Assembly (NCBI GenBank): GCA_035656635.1
Contig: DASRSD010000146.1
Span: 1-60,347 of the forward strand
DNA: 60,347 nt
Direction of reading: 5' to 3'
DNA from: Pirellulales bacterium
Lineage (GTDB): Bacteria > Planctomycetota > Planctomycetia > Pirellulales > JADZDJ01
The stretch's first letter is position 1. Each line of letters starts with the position of its first letter. Below, one piece after another: positions 28,545 through 36,935 of the stretch. The notes below the pieces were generated by a model. That model saw only the letters and a program-made list of their open reading frames with translations. It was not told the DNA's origin and did not search any database. Position numbers and translations under genes: made by a program.

Positions 28545-29240
28545 ATGATTACGCACAAACGAATTGTCGGCGTAGCGTTCTTTTCGAGCCTTGTTTGCGT
28601 AGTGATTGGTTTTTGTTTCTCTGCCAATGCCACGCCGCTGGCGGTGAATTCGGCCATTCTTGCCACCACTTTGCCTGGAACAGCCGGCGGTATCTTACAA
28701 GCAGATAGCGGCGCGCTTGCCTTTACTGCGACTTCGTTTTCCGGCACGCTGGATAGCAAAGTATTTGTTAACGATCCGGCCAACCCATTTGGACCGGGCT
28801 TTCTCACATTCCAATACGAGGTAAAGAACCTTGCTGGTCCGGATTCGATCGAGCGCTTTAACGTCAATGGATACGGAATTCCCGGCTTGCAGACCGATGC
28901 AAGCTTTTTCCCTACAGCGGGCGCTCTGCCACCGACTTCGTTCGATCGCAGTTCGGCGGCGACCGCGGGAGACGTGGTAGGAGCTAATTATTCCGCTCCG
29001 CCGCTGGGCTTGGGTTTACTTCCGCCGGGCGACAATGGTGAGATTCTGGTAATTCATACGAACTATACCCAATTCAATCTCTCGACTGCCTCGCTCATTG
29101 ATGGCAGCACGGCTCAGGTGCAAAGCTATTCTCCTTTGTTCACGTTTGGCGCGCCCGAGCCAGCAACCGTTTGCCTTCTGGCTGGTGGTGCGATTGGGCT
29201 GGTGCTGACTCGGCGGCGGTTCGTACGCAGCGGCCGTTAG
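28545..29240 (+). CDS. PEP-CTERM surface protein
   Basis: 231 residues from ATG 28545, with GGGGAG upstream; the frame is open from 28443 but the promoter lies there. The signal peptide covers about 1-28 and a Ser/Thr/Gly-rich beta domain fills the middle. The end is APEPATVCLLAGGAIGLVLT followed by RRR, a PEP-CTERM sorting signal. Presumably it is exported and processed by an exosortase, then kept in the extracellular matrix; no exosortase gene is in the window. Confidence 0.82.
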   Translation: MITHKRIVGVAFFSSLVCVVIGFCFSANATPLAVNSAILATTLPGTAGGILQADSGALAFTATSFSGTLDSKVFVNDPANPFGPGFLTFQYEVKNLAGPDSIERFNVNGYGIPGLQTDASFFPTAGALPPTSFDRSSAATAGDVVGANYSAPPLGLGLLPPGDNGEILVIHTNYTQFNLSTASLIDGSTAQVQSYSPLFTFGAPEPATVCLLAGGAIGLVLTRRRFVRSGR

Positions 29241-29264
29241 TTAAAAATCAATCCGCCACTTAAT

Positions 29265-29972
29265 TTAGGGCGCCGGGTTCTCTGTCGGCGGCGTGGAAAG
29301 CGGCGCTGCAGACGGACTGGCCGCAGAAGGCGCCGCATCGGCATTCTCCACGGGCAGGCCCGAATTGGCATAACGGAAGTCCGGACGCGGAAACGCGGGC
29401 GGCGGCGGAGCGTATTTCGGCTTGCGCGTGGATGGCCAGCCGGCGGCCGGCGCGGCGCTGGCTGGCCCCCCTGGGGGAAGATCGCTCAGCGGCGAGTGGC
29501 GGCGGCGGTGCTTGGGATTTTTGCGATTAGTAGTGGCTTCGTGCACCGCCACCAGCGCGCCCTGCTCGATCCGCTTCACGATGCGGTCGCGGGCTTTTTT
29601 ATCGGGAATGTTGCGGCAAATTTCTTCCATGAACCGATCGAGAATTTGGCCCAGGTCTTCCGGGTCGATCATGTCGCGATGGGTGGGAGCGAAATGTTGC
29701 GGCAGCTTTCGCTCCAACAGCCACGTGGCCGCTCGCCAGTTTTCGTGCGCGGCCCTTTGAATGGTTTGCAGCGGACTCAGTGCGGAGGCCAGTTCCGCCT
29801 TGCGAAAGCGCTCCCAAAATTCTTTATTGCGGCGCGTTTCCCGGTAAATGGTGCGGGCGGAACAGCCCACGTAGCGGGCGGCGGTTTCGACGCCGCAACC
29901 GGAGGAAACCAGAGCAATGATTTCGCGCTGTTTAATATCGTCAAGAGCACGCGGACGACCGGGTTTGGACAT
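29265..29972 (-). CDS. HTH protein, resolvase/terminase-small-subunit-like N-terminus
   Basis: 235 residues. The N-terminus has GRPRALDDIKQREIIALVSS followed by GCGVETAARYVGCSARTIYR, a helix-turn-helix as in Hin-type recombinases and phage terminase small subunits, but no catalytic domain follows. The middle is helical; the last 80 residues are Pro/Ala-rich and probably disordered. It most likely binds DNA. It converges on the PEP-CTERM gene with a 24-base gap. Confidence 0.65.
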   Translation of the reverse strand: MSKPGRPRALDDIKQREIIALVSSGCGVETAARYVGCSARTIYRETRRNKEFWERFRKAELASALSPLQTIQRAAHENWRAATWLLERKLPQHFAPTHRDMIDPEDLGQILDRFMEEICRNIPDKKARDRIVKRIEQGALVAVHEATTNRKNPKHRRRHSPLSDLPPGGPASAAPAAGWPSTRKPKYAPPPPAFPRPDFRYANSGLPVENADAAPSAASPSAAPLSTPPTENPAP

Positions 29973-30044
29973 GGCGGTGTTGGAGGGGTTTGAGGTTAGG
30001 GGTTAGACGTGAGAAAGTGATGGGGTATGGGTGAGAATTACTGT

Positions 30045-30073
30045 TTGATAGTGTTCTTTTGTACATATATGCT
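30045..30073 (+). promoter_or_regulatory. Candidate promoter in the 29973-30292 gap
   Basis: TTGATA (30045-30050), 17 bases, TATGCT (30068-30073). It would serve the PPOX-like gene with a leader of about 210 bases. Nothing else is evident in this 320-base gap. Confidence 0.4.
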
Positions 30074-30292
30074 TATAGCCGCTGGGGTGGCCCAAAATCA
30101 AGCCTCATTTTTGGCCAGGGTGCGACAATTTGCAGACGATTTTCTCATTCGGTCGCCGAATGCACTGGAGCGGCGCTTGGTTCAGGCACATGTGCGCGGC
30201 AGTTGCCCGGGACGGTACAATGATTGGCAAGCGTGATGGGACGAGCGTGAAGCACAGAATTCGGCTGCGTTAACTCAACCGGCGTGAAATTG

Positions 30293-30910
30293 ATGAGCAA
30301 CATTCCCAGCGACATTGCCTTCACGCCCGCCGTAAAAGGCATTCAGGCCGAAAAAGGCTCGCGGGGCCAATACACCGACATCGAAGAATTTTCCGGCTGG
30401 GAAACCACCGTCACGCCGCAATTAGCGAAGTTCATCGCCGGGCTCGACATGTTCTATCTGGGCACGGCCAACGCCGCCGGGCAGCCGTACATTCAATATC
30501 GCGGCGGTTTGCCAGGTTTTTTGAAAGTGCTGGACGAGCACACGCTGGCCTTTGCGGATTTCGGCGGCAACCGGCAATACATTACGCTGGGAAATTTATC
30601 GGAGAACCCGCAGGCGTTTATTTTTTTGATGGATTACGCCCACAGCCGCCGCGTGAAATTGTGGGGCACCGCCAAAGTGGTCGAGAACGACGAGGCGCTG
30701 TTGTCGCAACTGGCCGACCCGGCCTACCGCGCAGGAAAACCGGAGCGGGCGATTGCATTCACGCTGGCGGCCTGGGACATGAACTGCCCGCAGCACATTC
30801 ACAAGCGCGTGCCGCTGAAGGAAGTGGCGCCGATCATCGAACAACTGCAAGCGCGTGTGAAACAACTGGAAGCAGAGTTGGCGCAGCGCGACGCTCAGCT
30901 GCCAACATAG
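30293..30910 (+). CDS. Pyridoxamine 5'-phosphate oxidase-fold flavin-binding protein
   Basis: 205 residues from ATG 30293 (GTG 30284 is possible). The split-barrel fold is suggested by FYLGTANAAGQPYIQYRGG and VLDEHTLAFADFGGNRQYIT followed by LGNLSENPQAFIFLMDY, a pattern of PPOX-family FMN-binding proteins. The C-terminal 35 residues form a coiled coil (LQARVKQLEAELAQ). The substrate is unknown. Confidence 0.82.
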   Translation: MSNIPSDIAFTPAVKGIQAEKGSRGQYTDIEEFSGWETTVTPQLAKFIAGLDMFYLGTANAAGQPYIQYRGGLPGFLKVLDEHTLAFADFGGNRQYITLGNLSENPQAFIFLMDYAHSRRVKLWGTAKVVENDEALLSQLADPAYRAGKPERAIAFTLAAWDMNCPQHIHKRVPLKEVAPIIEQLQARVKQLEAELAQRDAQLPT

Positions 30911-30928
30911 TGGACGCGCTTGCAGATT

Positions 30929-31112
30929 TTTACCACGAAGGCACGGAGACGCAGAGAGGACAGAATTCAATAAGGAAACCAGGAATACAGGAAAGAAAGA
31001 AGAGAAGAAGATTTTAGTGCAATTGCCTTTTAATTGACCGTTCCTGCTTTTCTGGCTTCCTTATAAACTGCCTTCTTGCCTCACTGTGTCTCTCTGTGCC
31101 TCCGTGGTGAAT
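30929..31112. repeat. Inverted-repeat element, family B, copy 1
   Basis: The left arm (TTACCACGAAGGCACGGAGA, then AAGGAAACCAGGAATACAGGAA) is mirrored on the right by TTCCTG...TGGCTTCCTTAT and CTCTGTGCCTCCGTGGTGAA. It fills the gap between the PPOX gene and thpR and ends at the thpR stop codon. Copy 2 lies at 31702-32020, on the other side of thpR. Confidence 0.7.
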
Positions 31113-31688
31113 TCAACCTTCAAATTCGGCGCGGGAGAGGACTTCGTAACTTGGCCCTGCGCGGCCCAGGGTGCTGGAAAAGACGGTCACGCTGCCGACC
31201 GGCATGGCCCCGGCGTCGAACTCCGCATGCTTGCGCAATAATTCGGTTAGTTGCTGCAATGCGGCCGGGCTGGAATCGCGAACACGGCCCAAGGTAATGT
31301 GCGCGGTGAAGCGGCGATGCTCGCGCGGAAAGCCGAGCGGCTCCAGCAGGCGCTCCACGACCTGAAACAGCAGTTCTATTTGCTCCGCCCCGTCGCTGAC
31401 CCCCAGCCACAGCGTGCGCGGATGGCCTGCCGACGGAAACGCCCCGGCCCGGGCCGCCACCAGCTCGAAGGGGCTGAACGGCCCGGCGGCTTGCTGCACG
31501 GCCTGGCAAATGGCGGCCGTTTTTTCCATGGGGACGTCCCCCAGGAATTTGAGGGTGTAGTGCAGGTTGTCGGCCTTGGTCCAGGTAACTTTCGCCGGCG
31601 CGATGTGCAGCCGTTCGATGAGCCGCAGCGCCTGCGCGCGAACTTCCGGCGTGATTTCGACGGCGGTAAAAACTCGCAACACGCTCAT
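31113..31688 (-). CDS. thpR: RNA 2',3'-cyclic phosphodiesterase (2H family)
   Basis: 191 residues with the two histidine motifs of 2H phosphoesterases: HYTLKFLG at residue 43 and HITLGRVR at 130. The N-terminal LRVFTAVEI segment is typical of ThpR/LigT. It hydrolyses 2',3'-cyclic phosphates on RNA ends. The gene is bracketed by two copies of the same inverted-repeat family. Confidence 0.92.
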   Translation of the reverse strand: MSVLRVFTAVEITPEVRAQALRLIERLHIAPAKVTWTKADNLHYTLKFLGDVPMEKTAAICQAVQQAAGPFSPFELVAARAGAFPSAGHPRTLWLGVSDGAEQIELLFQVVERLLEPLGFPREHRRFTAHITLGRVRDSSPAALQQLTELLRKHAEFDAGAMPVGSVTVFSSTLGRAGPSYEVLSRAEFEG

Positions 31689-31701
31689 GATTCGTCAGGC
31701 A

Positions 31702-32020
31702 GCAGATTTACCACAGAGACACGGAGAGGACGAATTTCTAATAAGGAAGCCAGGAATACAGGAACGAAAGGAAAGATAAAGATTGTTTGTTTCAATTTCT
31801 GTGGTTGCTGCTTGTTCCTGCCTTCCTGGCTTCCTTAGAGGCTGTTTCAAAACTGGACTTCCTTCAAGGGTGGCTGGGGTCGAGTGCCGCCGAGCCCCCA
31901 GTGAATAGGCTGCTGGGGCTCCCTTCGGTCGACCCCAGCCACCCGATTCCTAGTTTTGAAACAGCCTGTTATAAATCCGATTGTTGCTTCTCTGTGCCTC
32001 CGTGCCTCTGTGGTGAAAAT
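31702..32020. repeat. Inverted-repeat element, family B, copy 2, interrupted by a MITE
   Basis: Same outer arms as 30929-31112 (TTACCACAGAGACACGGAGA on the left, CTCTGTGCCTCCGTGCCTCTGTGGTGAA-like on the right). Relative to copy 1 it contains an extra 131-base element at 31838-31968. It fills the gap between thpR and the PfkB gene. Confidence 0.7.
31838..31968. mobile_element. MITE-like element with TTA target duplication
   Basis: The ends GAGGCTGTTTCAAAACT and AGTTTTGAAACAGCCTG are inverted; an inner pair, GGTGGCTGGGGTCGA and TCGACCCCAGCCACC, extends the hairpin. No ORF inside. It is flanked by TTA on both sides (31835-31837 and 31969-31971). Copy 1 of the surrounding repeat reads CTTCCTTATAAA at the equivalent place, which is the unoccupied site. 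Confidence 0.75.
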
Positions 32021-32025
32021 TGCCC

Positions 32026-32928
32026 TCAAAAACTCAGCATCCTTTTATATTCTTGCATGCGCCGTTCCAGGTCGGGGCGTTCGATTTTTTTCAGCCGGTC
32101 CAGCGAAAAATCTTCCACCGTGAAGCTGGCTGTCAGAATGCCATAGGCGAGGGCCTCTTTCAGCGTGCGCGGGTCGAAGTTGCCGCGCTCGGCGAGGTAG
32201 CCCATCATGCCGCCGGCAAAACTGTCGCCGGCGCCGGTCGGATCAATGACGTCGGGCGTCGGGTAAGCGGGCATCACGTACGTTTCGTGCTCGCTGAAAA
32301 ACATCGCCCCGTGCTCCCCCTTTTTCACAATGACGAACTTGGGGCCCAGTTTCAAAATCGCTTTGCCGGCGCGGACTAAATTTTCGTCGCCGGTAAGCAG
32401 TTTGGCTTCGGCATCGTTGATCACCAGGCCGTCGATGCGCTTCAGCAGCCGCATTAAATCATCGTGCTGGATGTTGATCCACAAATCCATGGTGTCGGCC
32501 ACCGTGAGCATGGCCCCATCCACTTGATCCAGCACTCTCATTTGCAGCACCGGGGAGCCGTTGGCCAGGAACAAAAATTTGCAACGCTTGTACGCTTCGG
32601 GCAGCACGGGGTTGAATTCGCCAAACACATTCAAATGCACTTCCAGCGTTTCGCGGTCGTTCATGTTGGGCTGATATTTTCCGGTCCAGCGGAACGTTTT
32701 GCCTCCTTGCACCACGTGCAGGCCCGTGGTGTCGATGCGCCGGCTTTGCAGCAGCTTGGTGTGCTCGGCCGGCCAATCTTCCCCGACCACGCCCACCAAC
32801 TGCACGGGCGAAAAATAACTGGCCGAGTAAGAAAAGAACACGGCCGCTCCGCCTAGCACGTTATCGCGCCTTTGGGTGGGGGTTTCGACACTATCTAATG
32901 CAACCGAGCCGACAACCAACAATGGCAT
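32026..32928 (-). CDS. PfkB-family carbohydrate/nucleoside kinase
   Basis: 300 residues. The N-terminal LLVVGSVALDSVETP and LGGAAVFFSYSAS (substrate glycine motif) and the C-terminal DPTGAGDSFAGG, the anion-hole and catalytic-Asp motif, define the ribokinase/PfkB fold. It phosphorylates a sugar or nucleoside with ATP; the substrate cannot be told from sequence. It is divergent from the MOSC gene. Confidence 0.9.
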   Translation of the reverse strand: MPLLVVGSVALDSVETPTQRRDNVLGGAAVFFSYSASYFSPVQLVGVVGEDWPAEHTKLLQSRRIDTTGLHVVQGGKTFRWTGKYQPNMNDRETLEVHLNVFGEFNPVLPEAYKRCKFLFLANGSPVLQMRVLDQVDGAMLTVADTMDLWINIQHDDLMRLLKRIDGLVINDAEAKLLTGDENLVRAGKAILKLGPKFVIVKKGEHGAMFFSEHETYVMPAYPTPDVIDPTGAGDSFAGGMMGYLAERGNFDPRTLKEALAYGILTASFTVEDFSLDRLKKIERPDLERRMQEYKRMLSF

Positions 32929-33063
32929 GAGGTTTCCTTAGGTGCGAATTCCGAGCGAACAGCAAAAATGCCGGTTCCGCTTGTCAAACGGCCAAAACTT
33001 GCCACATTATGAAGCGCGAACCCGAACACCGCTAGATCGGTCGAACATGGGGACGATGATGAA

Positions 33064-33609
33064 ATGAGCATTTCTTTCAGCAATTCAAAACGCGAATTGG
33101 CCGGTCAGCCGCGGACCACATTTCTTGGCACGCTGGAAGCAATTTTCATTGGGCCAACCAAGGCGGCGCCCATGCAGCAGGTGGAAAGTGCGCAGGCCGT
33201 GGCCGGAAAAGGATTGCTGGGCGATCGGTACAGTGCGGCGGCCGGCACGTTTTCCGACCGGCCGGGCACGGCGGAGGATGCGGCGGCCATTGATCCCGAA
33301 ACGCAAATCACGCTGATCGAGGCTGAGGCCATGGAAGCTGCTGCCCGCGATTGCGAGATAAGCATTTCGCCCGCTGAATCGCGCCGCAATTTGTTGCTGC
33401 GCGGCGTGCCGCTGAATCATTTGGTGGGACAAGAATTTTTTGTCGGCCCCGTGCGGCTGCGCGGACTGAAACTGTGCGAACCGTGCGGCCACTTGGAAAA
33501 GCTGACCGTGAAGGGAATCAAACAAGCGTTACTTCATCGCGGCGGCCTGCGAGCGGAAATTCTCACCAGCGGCCCACTACGGCCGGGAGATGCCGTGCGG
33601 CCGATCTGA
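33064..33609 (+). CDS. MOSC-domain protein
   Basis: 181 residues. FLGTLEAIFIG, the GKGLLGDRYS segment and a conserved Cys in LKLCEPCGHL mark a stand-alone MOSC domain, the beta barrel found at the C-terminus of molybdenum cofactor sulfurase. It is predicted to carry or transfer sulfur, possibly to a metal cofactor. No molybdenum genes are adjacent. Confidence 0.88.
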   Translation: MSISFSNSKRELAGQPRTTFLGTLEAIFIGPTKAAPMQQVESAQAVAGKGLLGDRYSAAAGTFSDRPGTAEDAAAIDPETQITLIEAEAMEAAARDCEISISPAESRRNLLLRGVPLNHLVGQEFFVGPVRLRGLKLCEPCGHLEKLTVKGIKQALLHRGGLRAEILTSGPLRPGDAVRPI

Positions 33610-33692
33610 TTTTGGGCGTCCAAGCGCGTTTCAGCACGGCCCGTTGGTTCAAATGATCGCGGAGATTGGCCCTAGTAAAGCTTGACGTGTGC

Positions 33693-33761
33693 CATGCCCA
33701 CAGCTTTGTGTGGGCATGAAAATCACAGAGAATCCATGGCCACTCAAAGCAGTGGCCATGG
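33693..33761. repeat. Pair of perfect hairpins with complementary loops (REP/BIME-like)
   Basis: Hairpin 1 is CATGCCCACA (33693-33702), loop GCTTTG, TGTGGGCATG. Hairpin 2 is CCATGGCCACT (33734-33744), loop CAAAGC, AGTGGCCATGG (to 33761). Both stems are perfect and the loops are reverse complements, so hairpin 2 reads as an inverted member of one family. It lies in the 33610-34058 gap, where I find no convincing gene. Confidence 0.8.
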
Positions 33762-34058
33762 CACCCCATCTAACGATTATTGGATGGAGGCAACGCTTGG
33801 ATCGCAGCGGGCCCCTACGGTCAGGCTGACTTCTCTCCAGCCATGCTGGCAATATGTTATCCGCTGCGGCGGCTGGAATTTTACGGCGTTTTCGTTGATC
33901 GTTACGGCGTTGCAGGTTGGGCAATCAAAAAAGGATCTGCCGAAGCTCGGTCAGGCATTGGCATAACAGTTGCGACCATTCCCTCATTTAACGGCGATAT
34001 CGCCGCGCACGTGTCTCCAGGGGCTGCAGTATTTTGAACAGGAACAGGAGTTTTTACC

Positions 34059-35291
34059 ATGAAATTAACTTTCACCACACTGGCCGCCGCGCTATTTGCT
34101 TTGGCCAGCAGTGTAGCGCTGGCCGACGATCAGGCAAAAGCGCCTGCCAACGCAAAACCAATGGCCACGCCCACCGTAGCGCCGGCTACGCCGGCAACGA
34201 AGGCGCCCACCAACCAGCCGAAAGATGCTGGCTCGCCTGCGGCAAACGACATTCAAGGCCGCATGAACGCGCCGGGTCCGGCCCAGCCTGCCCAGCCGAA
34301 TGTTCTGCCGTCGCCGAACAATCCGCTGCAGCAGCAGAATGCGACGAATCAATTTCGAGCCGCGCCGCAAACTACAACTGCGCCGCGGCCCAACCAAGCG
34401 GCGCCGCTCCCGACCGCGCAACCCTCGACCGCCGGACAACCGTTGAACAGCGGCGCCATCAATCGTGATAACCGCGCTGCGTTGCCTGAAAATCGCAATG
34501 TTCAAAACGACAATCGTGCCACGCAGATCCAAAACGGACGAACCGGCCGAACGGCCATGCGTCCCACCGATTTGCGAGCGCCCGACATCGGCTTATGGTT
34601 CGATCGCCACGCGCGCAACGGTTTGGTCATTTCCGATATCGCCACTACCGGCGCCATCACCCGTTTGGGCTTCCGGGAAGGGGATCGCATTGTTTCCATC
34701 AATGGCCGCCGCGTAACCACGGAGCCGGAATTTTTAGACTTCTTGCTGGGCAACGTGTTTGTGCCCGGCGAAGGACTGATCATGAACAATCCGTCCGTCG
34801 TGGTCACGCCCGTCGACGTGGTGATCATGCGCGATGGCCAGGAGCAAACCATTCTGGTCGATCCGTCAGCGGTGCTGGCCGATTATGGCGTTGCCGCGCC
34901 ACTGGATCCGCTGGAACAGTTCGGCGTGGTGCTGGACGACCGCATCAACGACCAGGCCGTCGTGTGGAAAGTGCTGCCGCGCACTGCGGCCTATTACGCC
35001 GGCCTGCGGGCCGGAGACGTGCTGACTACGTTCCACGATCGGCCGATTCGAAATCGAGAAGATTTTGCCAAGAGCATTGCCTCCGCTGATCCGGGCGAAG
35101 CGAGCATTCAAGTTCGCCGCGGGGAGCGCAATCGCGATTTGCAAGTGGATATGCCGCGGTTCGACCAGGCGGCCGAGCAGCACACCGCCATGCGTCCGAA
35201 CTTGGACACGGGCGCGTCCGATCAATCGACGAAGCCCAGCGATCAGACTCGCTCTGACCGCAGCAATCGTGGAGTGCGCACCAATCGGTAG
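34059..35291 (+). CDS. Exported twin-PDZ protein
   Basis: 410 residues. A signal peptide (1-22) is followed by a long low-complexity Ala/Pro/Gln/Asn linker (about 23-165) and two PDZ domains: NGLVISDIATTGAITRLGFREGD (split here as NGLVISDIATTGAI and LGFREGDRIVSINGR, about 188-275) and VWKVLPRTAAYYAGLRAGD (about 285-370). There is no protease domain, so it is an adaptor or a substrate-binding partner in the periplasm. AGGAG precedes the ATG. A rho-independent terminator follows at 35358-35401. Confidence 0.85.
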   Translation: MKLTFTTLAAALFALASSVALADDQAKAPANAKPMATPTVAPATPATKAPTNQPKDAGSPAANDIQGRMNAPGPAQPAQPNVLPSPNNPLQQQNATNQFRAAPQTTTAPRPNQAAPLPTAQPSTAGQPLNSGAINRDNRAALPENRNVQNDNRATQIQNGRTGRTAMRPTDLRAPDIGLWFDRHARNGLVISDIATTGAITRLGFREGDRIVSINGRRVTTEPEFLDFLLGNVFVPGEGLIMNNPSVVVTPVDVVIMRDGQEQTILVDPSAVLADYGVAAPLDPLEQFGVVLDDRINDQAVVWKVLPRTAAYYAGLRAGDVLTTFHDRPIRNREDFAKSIASADPGEASIQVRRGERNRDLQVDMPRFDQAAEQHTAMRPNLDTGASDQSTKPSDQTRSDRSNRGVRTNR

Positions 35292-35349
35292 TCCGTTTTT
35301 CAACCATCCTGTCGCCAAGGGACAGCTTGGAAGTTCACCGAGTCGTTCA

Positions 35350-36105
35350 TTATTTAGCCAGCCCAAGCGGTTGCCGGCGCAGCCGCTGGGCTGGTTTTTT
35401 TGTAGCGCCGGCAAGAGCAAACGATCCGGCCAGGAGGGCAAGTTGTAGTGCGCTGGGTTCGGGAACGACGGTCACTGTTGCACTGAAGTGCCCGGTGTTG
35501 TTGGAAACAAACGACTCATCGATGCCCAAGTACAGCGTGCCCGGTCCCGGCGCAGTAACGGTTAACGGGCCAACGCCAACAAAGAAAATCGCGGTGGAAT
35601 TAATGCCTTTTCCGCCGGTCGCCAAATGGGAGTCGATGGCGCTAAAGCCGGACGCGGAAACAGATGCCGCGGGAACAAAAGCACCCATCAGTGAGCCTAG
35701 CTCCGTCACCGTGCTGGACCCGTCCGTGGTGGGCACGCTTCCACCGCCGTCCATAATTCCTTCTTCCAAGGGCGTGTATCCCTGGCCCTGGCTGAGCCCG
35801 CCAATGATGATGCTCCGCGGCACAGAGATGCCGTTCGGACCCGTCGTCAGCTCGGGATCAAGGTTAATTGTGCCGTTGGCAGAGAGTTGAACTTGCTGGC
35901 CCGCGGCCGTAAACGTGAATGCCGAGACCATGGGCACGGCGCCGCTTTCGGGAATGCCGAATTCGCCGCTGGCCGTGGCGGCCACTTGAATGCTCGTCGC
36001 GCCTGCCCTGGAAGCAAACAGAATTGCCCCGAGGAAGATTGGAAATAACATTGCCCCGCGACAAGCATCCTGGCCTAACCTGCATCGCAAAATGAATCCA
36101 TTCAT
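35350..36105 (-). CDS. PEP-CTERM surface protein
   Basis: 251 residues from the ATG at 36105 (frame open to 36150). A signal peptide ends near FASRAGAT; a Gly/Ser/Thr-rich beta domain follows; VVPEPSALQLALLAGSFALA then leads to TKKPAQRLRRQ. The basic C-terminal tail is longer than usual for PEP-CTERM proteins because the last codons lie within the terminator hairpin of the convergent PDZ gene. Function unknown; presumed extracellular. Confidence 0.78.
   Translation of the reverse strand: MNGFILRCRLGQDACRGAMLFPIFLGAILFASRAGATSIQVAATASGEFGIPESGAVPMVSAFTFTAAGQQVQLSANGTINLDPELTTGPNGISVPRSIIIGGLSQGQGYTPLEEGIMDGGGSVPTTDGSSTVTELGSLMGAFVPAASVSASGFSAIDSHLATGGKGINSTAIFFVGVGPLTVTAPGPGTLYLGIDESFVSNNTGHFSATVTVVPEPSALQLALLAGSFALAGATKKPAQRLRRQPLGLAK
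35358..35401 (+). terminator. Rho-independent terminator of the PDZ gene
   Basis: CCAGCCCAAGCGG (35358-35370) pairs with CCGCTGGGCTGG (35383-35394) with one bulged base, followed by seven T (35395-35401). It lies inside the 3' end of the convergent PEP-CTERM coding region. Confidence 0.8.
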
Positions 36106-36278
36106 AAGAGCTCTCAAGATGTCGAATTGCAAAAACGTCCTAGTGGACAAAAGATAAGATGTGCACCTGGTCTGGTCAAGCGAAGTTGCTAGCAGTGCTG
36201 GCGCCGGCGGACTGCCGCACAGGCTCGTGGTTTGTGGCGGCGATTGTGGCAGCTTCCGACGGCGATCACAACATCAAA

Positions 36279-36791
36279 TCATCGCCAGCCGGTGCTGATC
36301 CAGGGGAGCGATTGATTGTCAGCCAAGGCGGGATCGACACGCCGCAAATAGGCGTACATTGCGCCGGTGTGATGTTGTATGTGTCGCAAGTTGTAAAGGT
36401 GCAGCTCGGCGCGGCAACATTTGCGCCGGGCAATGCCGGAGGGGCCGGCCAGCGATTGCTCCGTTTCAGCGGCCAGCACATCGCGCAGTTTTTGGTGGAC
36501 AAGCCGCACGTATTCCAACGTTTCTGGTTGAGACAGACCGATGCTGGCAGCTTCGCCGCGTTCGTCCCCGCCGCGCTGGTGCAATTCGCGAAGCTGAAAC
36601 GCCTGCTCGCCGGGAGATAAATAGTAATCGGCGAAAAACAATGTGTGATATGCCACGTAGCGAAACGTGTTGTTGGCAATTTTGCTTTCCCAATGCTCGC
36701 TCGGACAGGCCGCGATGCACTGCTTCAACATCGCCAGCGCCGCTTCGAACTGGCCGAGGACGGTTTGCTTGTAAAGTTCCAGCATAAACAT
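36279..36791 (-). CDS. DinB-like four-helix protein
   Basis: 170 residues from the ATG at 36791 (36785 is also possible; the frame is open to 36842). Metal-binding histidines appear in VAYHTLFFADYYLS and in LRHIQHHTGAMYAYLRR, the pattern of DinB/YfiT four-helix bundles. Many members are thiol-dependent transferases or hydrolases. Function not assignable. Confidence 0.8.
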   Translation of the reverse strand: MFMLELYKQTVLGQFEAALAMLKQCIAACPSEHWESKIANNTFRYVAYHTLFFADYYLSPGEQAFQLRELHQRGGDERGEAASIGLSQPETLEYVRLVHQKLRDVLAAETEQSLAGPSGIARRKCCRAELHLYNLRHIQHHTGAMYAYLRRVDPALADNQSLPWISTGWR

Positions 36792-36935
36792 TCTCCAGAG
36801 CTGACGATGGACACAGTATTGGCATCGGGTTAAGGTCGTCAAGTGATCGCCATGGCTTGGAAACCGAGCCGCGGCAGTGTAATGTAGCAGGCCTGGCCGG
36901 AGGGTAACTCATCGCCCATTGCTAAGGAGCGTTCC

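Noticed and set aside
33649-34037. Several overlapping ORFs in the 33610-34058 gap
   Set aside because: They run through the perfect hairpins in different frames, lack ribosome-binding sites and match no family I recognise.
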